From Beverwykella pulmonaria (taxonomy: Eukaryota; Ascomycota; Dothideomycetes; Pleosporales; Melanommataceae), in assembly GCA_001599595.1 (NCBI GenBank), contig BCHH01000030.1, positions 14,855 to 26,195 of the forward strand: 11,341 nucleotides of DNA. Reading direction: 5' to 3'. How positions within the stretch are numbered: the stretch's first letter is position 1; each line of letters opens with the position of its first letter. Under the pieces are notes generated by a model. That model saw only the letters and a list, made by a program, of their open reading frames with translations. It was not told the origin of the DNA and ran no database searches. A program made the position numbers and the translations under genes. This document shows, piece by piece, positions 1 through 9,236 of the stretch.

Positions 1-357
1 GCACAAGCCATACCACGCGCGCACCTAATAGAAACAATGCTGCAAATTTTAATACTACTTTCTATGCGCATGCGCAATTTTCTTATAATATTTTTATAAT
101 GTATTTAGTATGTATGGCGAAGAATTGGAGGTGCGCAGCATTCTGCACTGCCTTTGGTGTTCCTCNTTGCAGCGCGCAAATAATAAATGCCGATGCCGAC
201 CGCACTACGCCGAATCCGAATTATTTCCAACATACTAATCCGCATCCGAATTATTTCCAACATCTGTGCACATGCCAACACTGACCGCGCTAAGCCTCTT
301 TTCATAATGTCTGGCGCACGAACTTGTTGAAAATCAAAATTTTCGTGCGCAGAACTT
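1..357. repeat. Tandem unit, copy 1 (empty site for the LTR)
   Basis: This is the first of two diverged direct copies of a unit of about 357 bp; the second starts at 358 with the same GCACAAG... sequence. The match covers a 5' part (1-115 against 358-475) and a 3' part (116-318 against 802-1004). In this copy the two parts are contiguous, so it shows the state before the LTR inserted into copy 2. It contains two close copies of ATCCGAATTATTTCCAACAT-like sequence near 213-263 and an ambiguous base at 166. Short open frames here look accidental and no gene is recognised. The unit could be part of another element's terminal repeat or of a subtelomeric repeat; the window does not decide this. Confidence 0.75.
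314..350. repeat. Inverted repeat (9-bp arms)
   Basis: GCGCACGAA at 314-322 is the exact reverse complement of TTCGTGCGC at 342-350, with a 19-base loop. It lies at the end of unit copy 1, just before copy 2 begins. No function is evident. Confidence 0.55.
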
Positions 358-569
358 GCACAAGCTCTACCACGCGCGCACCTAATAGAAACAATGCTGC
401 AAATTTCAATACTATTTTCTATACGCATGTGAAATCCTCTTTTGTTTTTTTAATATTTAATTTAGTATTTATTATTGTGACGGTAACCGTCGTTCCCGCC
501 ACACACTCGCTTGTCGCGTGAGTGCCCCTGCACCTTGACCGCTGTTCCGCGCCTTGACCATGCGGCCAT

Positions 570-645
570 GCCCCTGCGCCTTGACCATGCCCCTGCGCCT
601 TGACCATGCCCCTGCGCCTTGACCATGCCCCTGCGCCTTGACCAC
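570..645. repeat. 19-bp minisatellite inside the LTR
   Basis: Four back-to-back copies of GCCCCTGCGCCTTGACCAT start at 570, 589, 608 and 627; the last differs at its final base. Partial related copies lie upstream (about 522-562). The repetitive Gly/Gln-rich open frames on the minus strand here are a by-product of the repeat, not a gene. Confidence 0.9.
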
Positions 646-654
646 ATCCCTGAG

Positions 655-660
655 TATATA
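655..660 (+). promoter_or_regulatory. Candidate TATA box of the LTR
   Basis: GAGTATATAG lies in the middle of the LTR, just after the tandem repeats, where an LTR promoter would be expected. Position and sequence are the only evidence. Confidence 0.45.
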
Positions 661-1061
661 GCCGAGACACCCCATCGTTTCTTTGTTCTCCAGCTTTCCT
701 CTTCGACAATCACGATAGTCGTACGTAGTCTGTCAATCTAGAGAATCTGGTGTTTGTTCATCTCGCGTTCCCTTGTGACACTGCGCTCTCGTGACAATTA
801 TAAAGAATTAAAGGTGCACAGCATTCTGCACTGCCTTTGATGTTTCCTTGTTGCAGCGCGCAAATAGTAAATGCTAATGCTGACCACACTATGCTGAATC
901 CAAATTATTTCCAACATACTAATCTGCATTTAAATTATTTCCAACATCTGTGCACATGCCAACACCAACCGCGCTAAGCCTCTTTTTGTAATGTTGGCGC
1001 TATTCCCCTTCTAATTAGGGGAACCTGTTAAAGCCAACTCTTGCCGCGCCCTTCTCCAATG

Positions 1062-1205
1062 CATTATCCATCACCATCTATTGTCCATTACTATTATAGT
1101 CTATTACCATCGTAGTCCATTACTATCGTAGTCCATCACTATCGTAGTCCATTACTATTGTAGTCCATTATTATTGTAGTCCATCACCATCTATTGTAGT
1201 CTGTC
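1062..1205. repeat. 16-bp tandem repeat
   Basis: About eight imperfect copies of GTAGTCCATTACTATC. The anchor GTAGTCCAT recurs at 1112, 1128, 1144, 1160 and 1176, an exact 16-bp period. Copies differ mainly by C/T changes. No coding potential is seen. Confidence 0.85.
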
Positions 1206-1898
1206 TTGTGAACCCACTAACTGATTATTCTATTAACCAAATTATCTTACACCTCACAACCCTGCTAGCCTGCAAAGGCAGAAATGATTGATACTAACAA
1301 CATAGTGCAACTAACTGTAGGATAGATTTGAAGCAATCAAGCTATCTAAGCAACCCAATACTACCAGCACGCACGCGCTGCCCAAGCCTTAGAAACAGAA
1401 CCACCTTCTAACATCAAGATAGATTAGAATATTCTCTAAACTAAATATATGCTAGTTTGAATAGCTTTGAGATTATCTAAATAGGGAGTGGTGGAGGACA
1501 TAGCAGAAGGGTTGTGGAATACACCATATGCTGGAAACTCCGCCTGCTGCTGTTAGTTATATACACCACCCGCGCGTACACAATACAATTTGTGATGCTT
1601 ACTAGTAATGCTTACCACATTGCGAGCGCGACTAAGAAGCTACCAAAGATACTGTATATATAGTAAGTCTCCAACCTAGTATTAATCAGAGTAGTCCAGC
1701 TCTTCTAAATAAAGGATACGTACTGTCTACTGTTAACGCATGGGACCAAAGAAAGAAGAATCTAATAATAGCCTGTTCTAAATTTTTTTTCTAAAGTTAA
1801 GTTGTGCGTTCCTAACGTTTTCCTTTTGGAATACTCCTTGCAACTTCTATTCTTTATGCAGTCTCCACGCACACACTATTGTAACCTAAGTTAAACCT
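1206..1898. other. Non-coding AT-rich stretch
   Basis: No supported gene on either strand. A TATATATAG string (1655-1663) lies about 80 bases upstream of an ATG at 1740 that opens a 15-codon frame beginning MGPKKEESNN. This could be a decayed promoter and first exon, but no splice site or continuation could be established. It may be the left flank of the element carrying the two relic genes. Confidence 0.35.
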
Positions 1899-1903
1899 GT
1901 GCA

Positions 1904-1942
1904 TATAGGGGTTTAGGATATAGTATTTCTTAAACCCCTAAT
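1904..1942. repeat. Palindrome P1 of the GGGGTTT...AAACCCC family
   Basis: TAGGGGTTTAGG on the left is matched by CTTAAACCCCTA on the right around an ATAGTAT centre. The flanks (GTGCATA and TATGTACAC) extend the symmetry. It lies outside any supported gene. It has the same arms as the palindromes inside the helicase introns. Confidence 0.8.
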
Positions 1943-2227
1943 ATGTACACGAAGGTTGCTTTTAAAAGCTAAACCAAATGCACTCTTTATATAATGTCGC
2001 GAACAAGTCTGTAGGATTTACTATTCTAGTTATTCTTTGTCTAGTAGTGGCCACATCTAGCAATAATGTTGTGTTGCTGTTGCACTTGTTGACTTATTTG
2101 AGAGTTCAATATCTGTTTTTTCTAGCGCTATGCAAGTCTGTTACCTCTCGCTCTAAGGTTTTTCTATTATATATAGTCTTGAAAGTGTTACAAGTAGTTT
2201 GTGGTTGGAGTTCAATTGGTTGTTAAA

Positions 2228-2475
2228 TGCTACAGATATTATCTTAAGTGCGGTATGGCTGCTATACAAAACGTTGCGTGAGGAGCAGCTTCCGCCACGT
2301 TGAATCCCAAACTGTGCCTATGGGGGTTTGGGAAATACTTTTTTCAGCTATGTTACGTGGTTTGTTTGTTGCGCCAATTAGATCTAGCTAGTGCAACAAA
2401 CAATTGAGCAGCCAGATTCGGCTAGCGCGACAAACATTTAAGCTCTCTCACTCTATTATATCCTCTGCAACACCC
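2228..2475. other. Non-coding stretch with palindrome P2 and short repeats
   Basis: Palindrome P2 (about 2318-2347) keeps the left arm GGGGGTTTGGGAAATAC, but its right arm is degenerate. At 2365-2400 TTTGTTGCGC and GTGCAACAAA form a near-perfect inverted repeat. A sequence of about 27 bases around GATCTAGCTAGTGCAACAAA is repeated in diverged form at about 2414-2440. No gene is seen. Confidence 0.5.
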
Positions 2476-2766
2476 TCTCTCTCTCTCTAACTCCACCTCT
2501 ATGACAACCGCCTAAAAAACTACCTGAACAACCTCCTAACCACTAACCCTCTTACTAATCTCTCTACTCTCCTCTCTCTCTAACTCCACCTCTACGACAA
2601 CTGCCTAAACAACCACCTGAACAACTACCTCCTGACCACCAACCCTTTTACTAATCCCTCTACTCTCCTCTCTCTCTAACTCTACCTCTACAACAACTGC
2701 CTAAACAACCACCTAAACAACTACCTCCTAACTACTAACTCTTGTACTAATCTCTCTACTCTCCTC
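2476..2766. repeat. Three copies of a pyrimidine-rich repeat of about 95 bp
   Basis: Each copy runs CTCTCTCTAACT...CACCTCTA...GACAACTGCC...TACCTCC...ACTAATC...CTACTCTC. The anchor TAACTC recurs at 2488, 2581 and 2677, giving periods of 93 and 96 bases. The + strand is almost free of G. No long open frame is present on either strand. Confidence 0.85.
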
Positions 2767-3132
2767 CCTTAATTAACTATTGCAAACGTCTATTGGCGTT
2801 CCTACAAGCAAGTAGTTCCCTCGCCAACAGGTTTCTTACAATTTCTAGGCTTGTTGCGAGCTTTGTTATTGCAATTGCAACAACTTTAAGTTAGCTAGCT
2901 ACCCTTTGTTAGTGTGCCTGCCGTGACAGAGTTGCAAAAAGCTCTCTTACTTTTACCTTTACCTTAATGGCGAAACTAACATATTAATAGGGTCTGTGCG
3001 CACCCTTTGTGGTAAAAAAAGTATTTCTTAAACCCCTATAGTACTCTCTGAGCGTAGGACTGCAGCAGCTGTCTAAGGCACAAGTCTCTACTAATTGAAT
3101 TCCTGGTCAAGCTCAGGCTTAAGCTTGCAAAC
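2767..3132. other. Upstream region of the helicase relic, with palindrome P3
   Basis: No gene is seen. Palindrome P3 (about 3003-3041) keeps the right arm GTATTTCTTAAACCCCTATA while the left arm is degenerate. It ends about 90 bases before the proposed start codon at 3133. A CTGCAG at 3060-3065 could be the acceptor of a 5'-leader intron, but no donor could be fixed. Confidence 0.4.
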
Positions 3133-3331
3133 ATGAACACAACACCTAAAAACAATTACAAGGCAATGCAAGAGACTAAAGCAGAAATGAGCAATCTATT
3201 TACTACACTTGCAAATTATTTAAGACCTCCTATTATGCCAGCACTATCAGACCTATTAAGTGAGGAGCCTGAACTTCTTAACAAATCAAAAATTACACCT
3301 ACTATTGTGCCACACTTAAGGCAATATTAAT

Positions 3332-3403
3332 GTAAGCACCTAATAGGGGTTTTAGGAATAGTATTTACTAAACACTCTATAGTTCCTTCTACAACAAATG
3401 CAG
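3332..3403 (+). other. Helicase intron 1 with palindrome P4
   Basis: 72 bases, donor GTAAGC, acceptor ATGCAG. Removing it keeps frame 1 on both sides and creates a TCT codon across the join. Palindrome P4 (3344-3380, TAGGGGTTTTAGG...ACTAAACACTCTA) fills the middle, and its right arm contains TACTAAAC, the only branch-like sequence. This is the least certain of the four introns because skipping it also preserves frame; the P4 region would otherwise add TAG codons. Confidence 0.6.
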
Positions 3404-4235
3404 CTTCACCTGAACATGACGCATTTAAAGGGGATATGTTAAATGAGCCTTAGCTATCTGCTAGTGACCTTAACAACAAACAGGATAATAATGCTATTGA
3501 AAGTGACAGTGACGGTATACGCTTAGACTGGACTGAGAGTGGCTCTGTAGCATCCAACTGTGAACAGGAACTAGATAGGCTTTGACTAGCAAATGGTAAT
3601 CTCACGTTTACTAGATTTCTAGTCTGTATCCAGGAGGCTGCCTAGTACCTCTAAATTGACGTCTAGAATTTCTGTTAGTACCTCCTCAAGGACCCTGATC
3701 TTGATGACATTTTCTAAGATTACAAGGAAGGCTAGTTAGACAACGCACAAGCTGCTGCGGCTGCCAACTAGAAGCGCAAGGGATGTGGTGAAAGCTTTCT
3801 AGCAGTCTACAAAGAAGTAATAGCATGCAAAGGGGTGTTAAACAAGTACAAGACCTTAAGACTGCGTGATTGACAGGAATGGGGTTCTCTAGAGTACAAC
3901 TGTATGGGCCTTTGCTAAACCTATGAAGATATACGCAAAAACAACAATAGTTTTATTGTTAAGAAGAAGTACACTGATGAACTTTATGCTTTTGAAGCTG
4001 CCTAGATTGTGTAGAAGTGGAAGGTTTAGTTGGACAAACCTTAGGTTAAGAGTGTGGTTCTGTCACAGTACAATGAGACATTGAAGCGCACTTTAAAGGC
4101 ATCCATGTGAGCCAAGATTGCAACTCCTAAGACAATACAACTAGCAAATGCAATGGCTAGTTCCCTGTCCTTAGACTAGCGTGCAACAAGGAAGCGTTCT
4201 TAATCTGCAACACAAGCCTTAGACTGCACTTAGGA

Positions 4236-4277
4236 CAAGGAGGGGGTTTTGCAAATAGTAAAAGCAAAACCCCTAAA
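4236..4277. repeat. Palindrome P5, within exon 2 of the helicase relic
   Basis: GGGGTTTTGC (4243-4252) and GCAAAACCCC (4264-4273) are exact reverse complements with an 11-base loop. Unlike the other four copies inside the gene, this one has no convincing donor or acceptor around it. The reading frame passes through it in frame 1 as GVLQIVKAKPL. It is either an in-frame exonic insertion or an intron whose splice sites have decayed. Confidence 0.8.
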
Positions 4278-5190
4278 GGTTACTTAATTACGCTAAAAGA
4301 AGGCTAAGGCTGCTAAGACTGTGGAGGAACGCAATGAGCGTCACTACTAAGAGCTTAAGAGACTCTTTGAGCACGCGAAACGCTCTGCCAATGGCGTTGA
4401 AGGAGATAAAATATTTGCCACAGTGTCTATGTCTGTTGAGGAATGCATGGCCTCCTTTCAAGAGGACATGGATAATTTTAAGAAGGATAAGGAACACATT
4501 ACTAAGGCTTAAAAAGAGATAAGTGAGCAGCCATTAAAACAGTGTTATAAACGACTGCTAAAGAATGCAGCCCTTCTAAAACTGTACACCTACATCTAGA
4601 AGTCCCTAAAGATCTCTATAAAGGTGTTCTACTCTAACTTCTAGCATGTAAACGTTATTAAACTAAAAGAGGCTGCACTTGAGGTATTTAAATCCTTATA
4701 TATCCTATTATCTAGCCTTGTTGCTGAGCAAGGGGCAACAATGATTGAGAAGCTAGCAACAGAAGAAGATGTTGATCGCGCTCTCTTGTTGTTGTTGGCT
4801 GCTGATGTTTAATACAGAGAATGGTTCGCTACACAGGTTAACGCTGCAGACGAAGATGAGGAAAAGAGCACTGACGATGCCAACCAAGACAATAAACAGG
4901 ATGTCCTTCTCCTTAACGTGGGCGCTGCCACTAAAGAAGACATCTGCAAGTATCGCGAGTGGAACTAGACACTAACTAGCAAGAAATACTAGGATAATGA
5001 TTTGCCTAAAGCTTGTGCTTGAATTGGACTAGATGACATTAGGTTTAAGCAGATCCTTAGACAGAACCCTAGGATTAGCTTGCGATAGTGGCAAGTGATA
5101 GCCATCTCATAGGCTCTTGACTATAGTGGACTTGTTGTGGATGCCATTAGAATTGGTAAAACAATTACCTACGCTGGCATTATTCTCAAG

Positions 5191-5279
5191 GTAATACAGA
5201 CATTCCTCTGGGGGTTTAACAAAAACTAATTCTTAAACCCCTATACTATGTATTTTGGCAGCCTGCTAACAATTTGTAG
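5191..5279 (+). other. Helicase intron 2 with palindrome P6
   Basis: 89 bases, donor AAG|GTAATA, branch site TGCTAAC (5264-5270), acceptor TTTGTAG. Coding shifts from frame 1 to frame 3 across it, as this length requires, and the phase is 0. Palindrome P6 has arms GGGGTTTAA (5211-5219) and TTAAACCCC (5233-5241), starting about 19 bases after the donor. The intron follows directly after the Walker A motif exon segment. Confidence 0.85.
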
Positions 5280-6047
5280 TACTAAAACAAGAATAACAAA
5301 GAATACAAGACTGCCCTGGCATTCAACAAAGCGCTTTCTAAGGACGCACTAGAATTAAAGCGCAAGCCGCTTCCTCTAGCGCAACCTATCTTTGTTACTG
5401 TACTTCCTAACCTAGTTTACTAGACTGCCAAGGAGATTTAGAAGTTTAGCAAGGCAATAGATGTTCGCGTGTATTGTTCCAAGGCTACGTCTACCCTAGG
5501 TTTTAGGCGTGTACAGGACATATTGTACAAGAGCCTATTGGTGGATAGGAGTTAACGGGAAAACAATCGCATTGTTGTTGTCACGTCTTTCAACTACCTT
5601 GGCATTCACAATGGGCCTGGAAAGTACTAGAGGCACATTAATTGTTAACGTGGATTTAAATTGGGAAGGAAGAAGAAGCAGGGTAACAAGGCTGCAGTGG
5701 AAGTTTAGCAGGATTTAGTGGATAAAGAAGTCTAGGAGAACTCAGACGCAATATTAAGCAAACAGCAACCTAAACTACCTTAGAAGCGCTACAAGCTACT
5801 AGAACTTCTCTAAATGTTCTACCTAGAGGAGGATGAGCGATGGGAAGGCTGCTTCTGTGGCGTTCTGGCTGCTGTAATACTTAACAAGTGTTAAGTAAGT
5901 CTCCGCAATCCCTCAACATACTAGTCGTCTATTTACATTAATTACCTAAAATCTAATCTATTTAAAGTTTGGTTGTTCTTGGGCAGCCTATTACAGAAAG
6001 GCCTAAGCAATTTCTACTAGTATATGCTCCTCTGCTACAACCCAAAG

Positions 6048-6136
6048 GTATATACCCCTTCTCTCTTAGGAGCTTTTGCAAATACTATTTGCAAAACCCC
6101 TATACGTCTATAGAATAAGTGTGCTAACAGAGATAG
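6048..6136 (+). other. Helicase intron 3 with palindrome P7
   Basis: 89 bases, donor AAG|GTATAT, branch site TGCTAAC (6123-6128 region), acceptor GATAG. It moves coding from frame 3 to frame 2 in phase 0. Palindrome P7 has perfect 11-bp arms, TTTTGCAAATA (6074-6084) and TATTTGCAAAA (6086-6096), around a single C, and its outer right arm is ACCCCTATA. It has the same length and layout as intron 2, although most of the sequence differs. Confidence 0.85.
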
Positions 6137-7251
6137 CTTGATAAAGAAGCCCGCCAAGACAAGCCTAGTCTAAATTAATACTAAGCTAGATTTTCCAATC
6201 TGTACAAAGTGAATGATGACTATCCCTGGGCCAAGTTTTGAAACACCCTGTTTGCTTTTGACAAGTGGATTATCCGCAACAAGAAACTTGATGAGGTCTA
6301 AAAGGGCATTGAGGCACAAAAAGTCCTACTGTTATGGATCCTATTGTGAAACTACAATTCTGCCTGCTGATTGGGATCTACCAACACAATTGCTAGGAAT
6401 CTCCCTTATAAGATTACATATGATGTTGAGAAGTCGTTTTCTCCCTTAGTTCTAAATGTGTACAATTGCTACGCAGAACCCTTTAAGTCCAAGATGGTGG
6501 TAATGAGCACGACAAACGATAGATTAGGAAGGAGGGAGCCTATTCCAAATGCTCGCTCTATACAGGCTCTCCAGATCTTAAATGCGTTTCTATTCCTTGG
6601 TGCCCTCTACTGCACAGACAGTCCTGAAGCGGAACTAGATTTGCATTTATAGTTTAATGTTGACAGCAACCTCTTTGCGCAAATGCCTGATCCAACACCC
6701 AAAGGCGCTCAGATCTGTTGGCTGCTTAAGCAATGCAGCAATTATAGATGCGAATTTCTTGATTTAGGCATTGATTACGTGACGGCATTATGAACTGAGA
6801 TAGTAGACTCTGTCCTCAAGTTCTCTCCTAAGCTTGGTGCTCTTCTTGCTCTTATCAGCAATTACACCATCCTTAGAGGCGAAAAGTTGTTGATATGGTT
6901 CAACTATCCTGACATCCAAATTATTGTCAAAGAACTGCTTTGGATGATGCATTTGGATGAACTAGGCATAGATTGCATGTATGCGCATACCAAGACATTA
7001 AAGCGCGCAAAGTTACAAGACGAGATGAACTAGATTAGCAGCAGACTCAAGATTCTACTGGCTTCTATTAAGGTCTGCGGAATCGGCGTCAACTTCTAGG
7101 ATGACTGCTTAAAGGCAGCTATTTTCAACAAGTGTGATAGCTTTGTTGAGGAGGATTAAGTTGCTGGTCAAATATGGCGAATAGGTTAAGTGATCCCTTG
7201 CTCCATATTTAATCTGCATATAAGCGGCACTATAGAAACTAAAGCCCTTGC

Positions 7252-7348
7252 GTAAGTTACTCTTCTAGTAATGGGGGTTCTTGAAATAGTATTTCTTCAA
7301 CCCCCATAGATAACCTAATTTGGACGTTTATGCTAACCCCCTTACTAG
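7252..7348 (+). other. Helicase intron 4 with palindrome P8
   Basis: 97 bases, donor GC|GTAAGT, branch site TGCTAAC (7331-7337), acceptor TTACTAG. It moves coding from frame 2 to frame 3 in phase 2, exactly as needed. Palindrome P8 has perfect outer arms ATGGGGGTT (7271-7279) and AACCCCCAT (7299-7307), starting 19 bases after the donor. The intron lies just after helicase motif VI. Confidence 0.88.
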
Positions 7349-8465
7349 ACGCCAATTAAAGCAGGCTCTTGTTAGCACTGCTACCATAATGTCTTATAGT
7401 TCCTCCTCTGCTACTAACCTTAGCAAATATGCAAAAGATTTTAAGGATAAATAGCTTAAGGGCTATTTCCTAGTCACTTACAAAGATGAGCTAGACAGCA
7501 TAGAGCATCTATTACATGTTGGCACCATTGCAGGCAAGAAGGAAGTGGAAAGATTGCGAGCGGAGGAACCAGAAAAGTGGGATGAGACGTGGTTCCCCGC
7601 TTTTCTCACACAGTAGTGGGCACTTAGATTGCTGCTAAAGGAGAATAGATTACAGAAAGTTGTGCAGGGTGCTGGTTTCAGAGCAGCCAGCATAGTTAAC
7701 ATCAACAATCTAATTACTTAGGAGTTAGAAGCCCGCCATGCGGAAAACCAGCTTAGGATAAGTGCTAAAGGAGGTGAGGCTGCTATTGTAACGCTGAAAA
7801 AGAACAAATCTAGAAGACTAAAGGTTTCAATCTGCAAGGGCGAGCAAGAATATAACTAGGAGGCACCACTAGCCAAATGACTTTGCCCTGAAATTGTGGA
7901 ATCCTTAGAGAAAGAAGGTTCTAGCGTCTACTTTAATACTGTTTCTAATAAAGAAGAGCAAGAAGATGTCCCTATCCTAGACAATGCTAATTACACTTCT
8001 GACATGGAAAGTGAGGTTGCTAAAGAGAACGGTGACATTGTTAGTACCTAAAAGGATCTGGACTACCCTATTATTCCTACTGCTGAATATTACTATTTGC
8101 AGACTCCTCTTGTAAAGCGCAAGATCACCCTACGCATCCACGCCTATAGCAAAATGAACGGCATACCAAAGCTAGAGAAATGGGTGTTCCCTGAAGCTCT
8201 GAGAAAACAGAGGCTGGTCTGTAATAGGAAGCAAAAAAAGAATGTTAGCATTGCTCCCAACAAACTTAAGAAGCCCCTAAAGGGCATCAAAACAAAGCTA
8301 TTAGTAGAGATTCCTGTTGACACAGACGAGTCTAATCACAATAGCAGTCAAGCAGCTAAAGGATCCACTCTATCTAACAGCTATTCCACTAAAAAGCCTT
8401 GTATTGATGTCTACGAGGCTGGTTTTCATGGCGGTAGCCGTGATAATGATAATGATGTGATTTAA

Positions 8466-9097
8466 AAGGATCTTATTTATTATTAAAAAGACACTCTTAT
8501 CTCCCACACACGGCGCCTCTTATTACTTGTCAACTATCTCTTTGGACGTTTGGAAAATAGTATTTGGTAAATCCCTACTGTCTAAGTTGGTTTGCAGTCT
8601 CACCACGTTAGACTTCTAAGAAGAGCAATGGCCCTATTAACATCTCTTTGGCATCTCTTTTATTATGTTTCTTAAAAAAAACTCTCTAAGCCCTACACTG
8701 TGGGCCTTTGTATAACTATACTGTGCAATAATTTTAAACAAAGTTTAGCTTTGGTGGAGTACTGGCTGGATTTACAAGATGCGGCCTTAGTGGAGTTTGG
8801 CTGATTCAGCCATGGCAAATAACTGGCTGGGTTTATACATGGCGATAATGGATTGCATTAGACACTCTAATGGTTAAGTCTAGACTGTCTATATGGATTA
8901 ATTAGAGCTTTCCTACCAGAGTCTATACCTACATAGTCTAAGAATAACCTTCACTTTTCAATTGATCTACGTGACGTGAAGTGACTGCATGACTAATCAG
9001 TTTCAATTGATCAACCGCTACTATGAAAATTTTCTGCTAGATGCTAATACGCTAATAATACTATTGTGAGCGACACAGACACAGTAGCTTGATTACT
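8466..9097. other. Intergenic region between the two relic genes, with palindrome P9
   Basis: No gene is supported. Palindrome P9 (about 8544-8577, centre AAATAGTATTT) is a decayed member of the family; its outer arms are eroded. ACTGGCTGG followed by RTTTAYA occurs at 8761 and 8822, with a related GTGGAGTTTGGCTGATT between them. TTTCAATTGATC occurs at 8956 and 9001, shortly before the second relic gene, and could be a duplicated promoter-proximal site. The latter half should contain the promoter of the downstream gene, but no clear TATA box was identified. Confidence 0.5.
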
Positions 9098-9236
9098 ATG
9101 CGTCAAGGACGCCCTGCTAAATATACAGAGCTAGGCGTGGCCGTTGCAGCAAAGCGTGCAAGCAGTATTCTTAGCGTCCAGAGAAGCAGGAATTCATAGA
9201 AGCAGCGTGCCCTAGAGGGACAACCCACTGCACAAC

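Larger units (their letters stand above)
476..796 (+). mobile_element. Solo LTR of a retrotransposon with 5-bp TSD
   Basis: The 321-bp segment begins TGTGACGG and ends CTCGTGACA, giving the TG...CA ends typical of LTRs. It is flanked on both sides by ATTAT (471-475 and 797-801), a 5-bp target duplication. The empty site is visible in unit copy 1, where the flanking sequences align without interruption. Inside are four 19-bp tandem repeats (570-645) and a TATATA box (655-660), fitting a U3/promoter region. No gag or pol sequence is present, so this is a solo LTR left by recombination. The strand follows the TATA box orientation. The family (Ty3 or Ty1 type) cannot be told from the LTR alone. 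Confidence 0.85.
358..1004. repeat. Tandem unit, copy 2, interrupted by a solo LTR
   Basis: This is the second copy of the 357-bp unit, occupying 358-475 and continuing at 797/802-1004, with the LTR between. Once the LTR and one ATTAT are removed, it aligns with copy 1 across the join without a gap. Copy 2 differs from copy 1 mainly by transitions, and about nine CG dinucleotides of copy 1 read TG, CA or TA here. That is consistent with deamination of methylated cytosine or RIP-like mutation. Confidence 0.75.
3133..8465 (+). pseudogene. Decayed SNF2-type helicase/ATPase gene, five exons
   Basis: Proposed exons are 3133-3331, 3404-5190, 5280-6047, 6137-7251 and 7349-8465. Together they make 1662 codons in one frame, with about 60 in-frame stops and no indel needed. 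SNF2 family proteins are DNA-dependent ATPases that move along or remodel DNA and chromatin. Motif I reads GLVVDAIRIGKT (about residues 642-653). The DExH box has become N-K-C-stop (about 864-867), followed by LRNPST. The C-terminal lobe keeps CGIGVNF (motif V, about 1232) and, with its stops taken as Gln, QVAGQIWRIGQ (motif VI, about 1259). The Gly of MGLGKT is now Arg, Asp-Glu is now Asn-Lys, and the motif VI Arg is now Gln; each fits a G-to-A change. Outside the ATPase the protein is Lys/Glu-rich and unrecognised, with a basic, Ser/Asn-rich C-terminus. The start was chosen as the first ATG of the open frame. The stop at 8463 could itself be a mutated Gln codon. Stops are dense in exons 2 and 3 and absent from the last 122 codons. 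It cannot make a full-length protein under the standard code. Confidence 0.82.

Noticed and set aside
99..521. Short open frames in the left repeats on both strands
   Set aside because: They lie in duplicated non-coding repeats, one crosses the ambiguous base, and the second repeat copy does not conserve them as protein.
419..713. Minus-strand Gly/Gln/Ala repeat proteins
   Set aside because: They are translations of the 19-bp minisatellite in the solo LTR. Several frames are open at once because of the repeat.
1062..1205. CRISPR-like array
   Set aside because: A continuous 16-bp tandem repeat with no unique spacers.
1978..2226. 82-residue hydrophobic frame that could be taken for a membrane protein
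   Set aside because: The hydrophobicity comes from T-rich sequence; there is no recognisable motif, no clear gene context, and it lies between decayed palindromes.
4288..4975. Alternative frames on both strands within helicase exon 2
   Set aside because: They are shadows: frame 1 carries the coherent helicase-type sequence across the same positions.
3133..8465. A changed genetic code (TAA/TAG read as Gln, TGA as Trp or Arg) keeping the frame alive
   Set aside because: The choice between CAR and TAR depends strongly on the preceding base, which a reassigned code would not explain. Catalytic residues are also lost, and the stop-free 3' ends use CAA/CAG normally.
8466..8640. Extension of the helicase gene past 8465 with an intron around palindrome P9 ending at the TTTGCAG near 8597
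   Set aside because: No acceptable donor was found. The stop could be a mutated Gln codon, but the continuation shows no convincing coding character.
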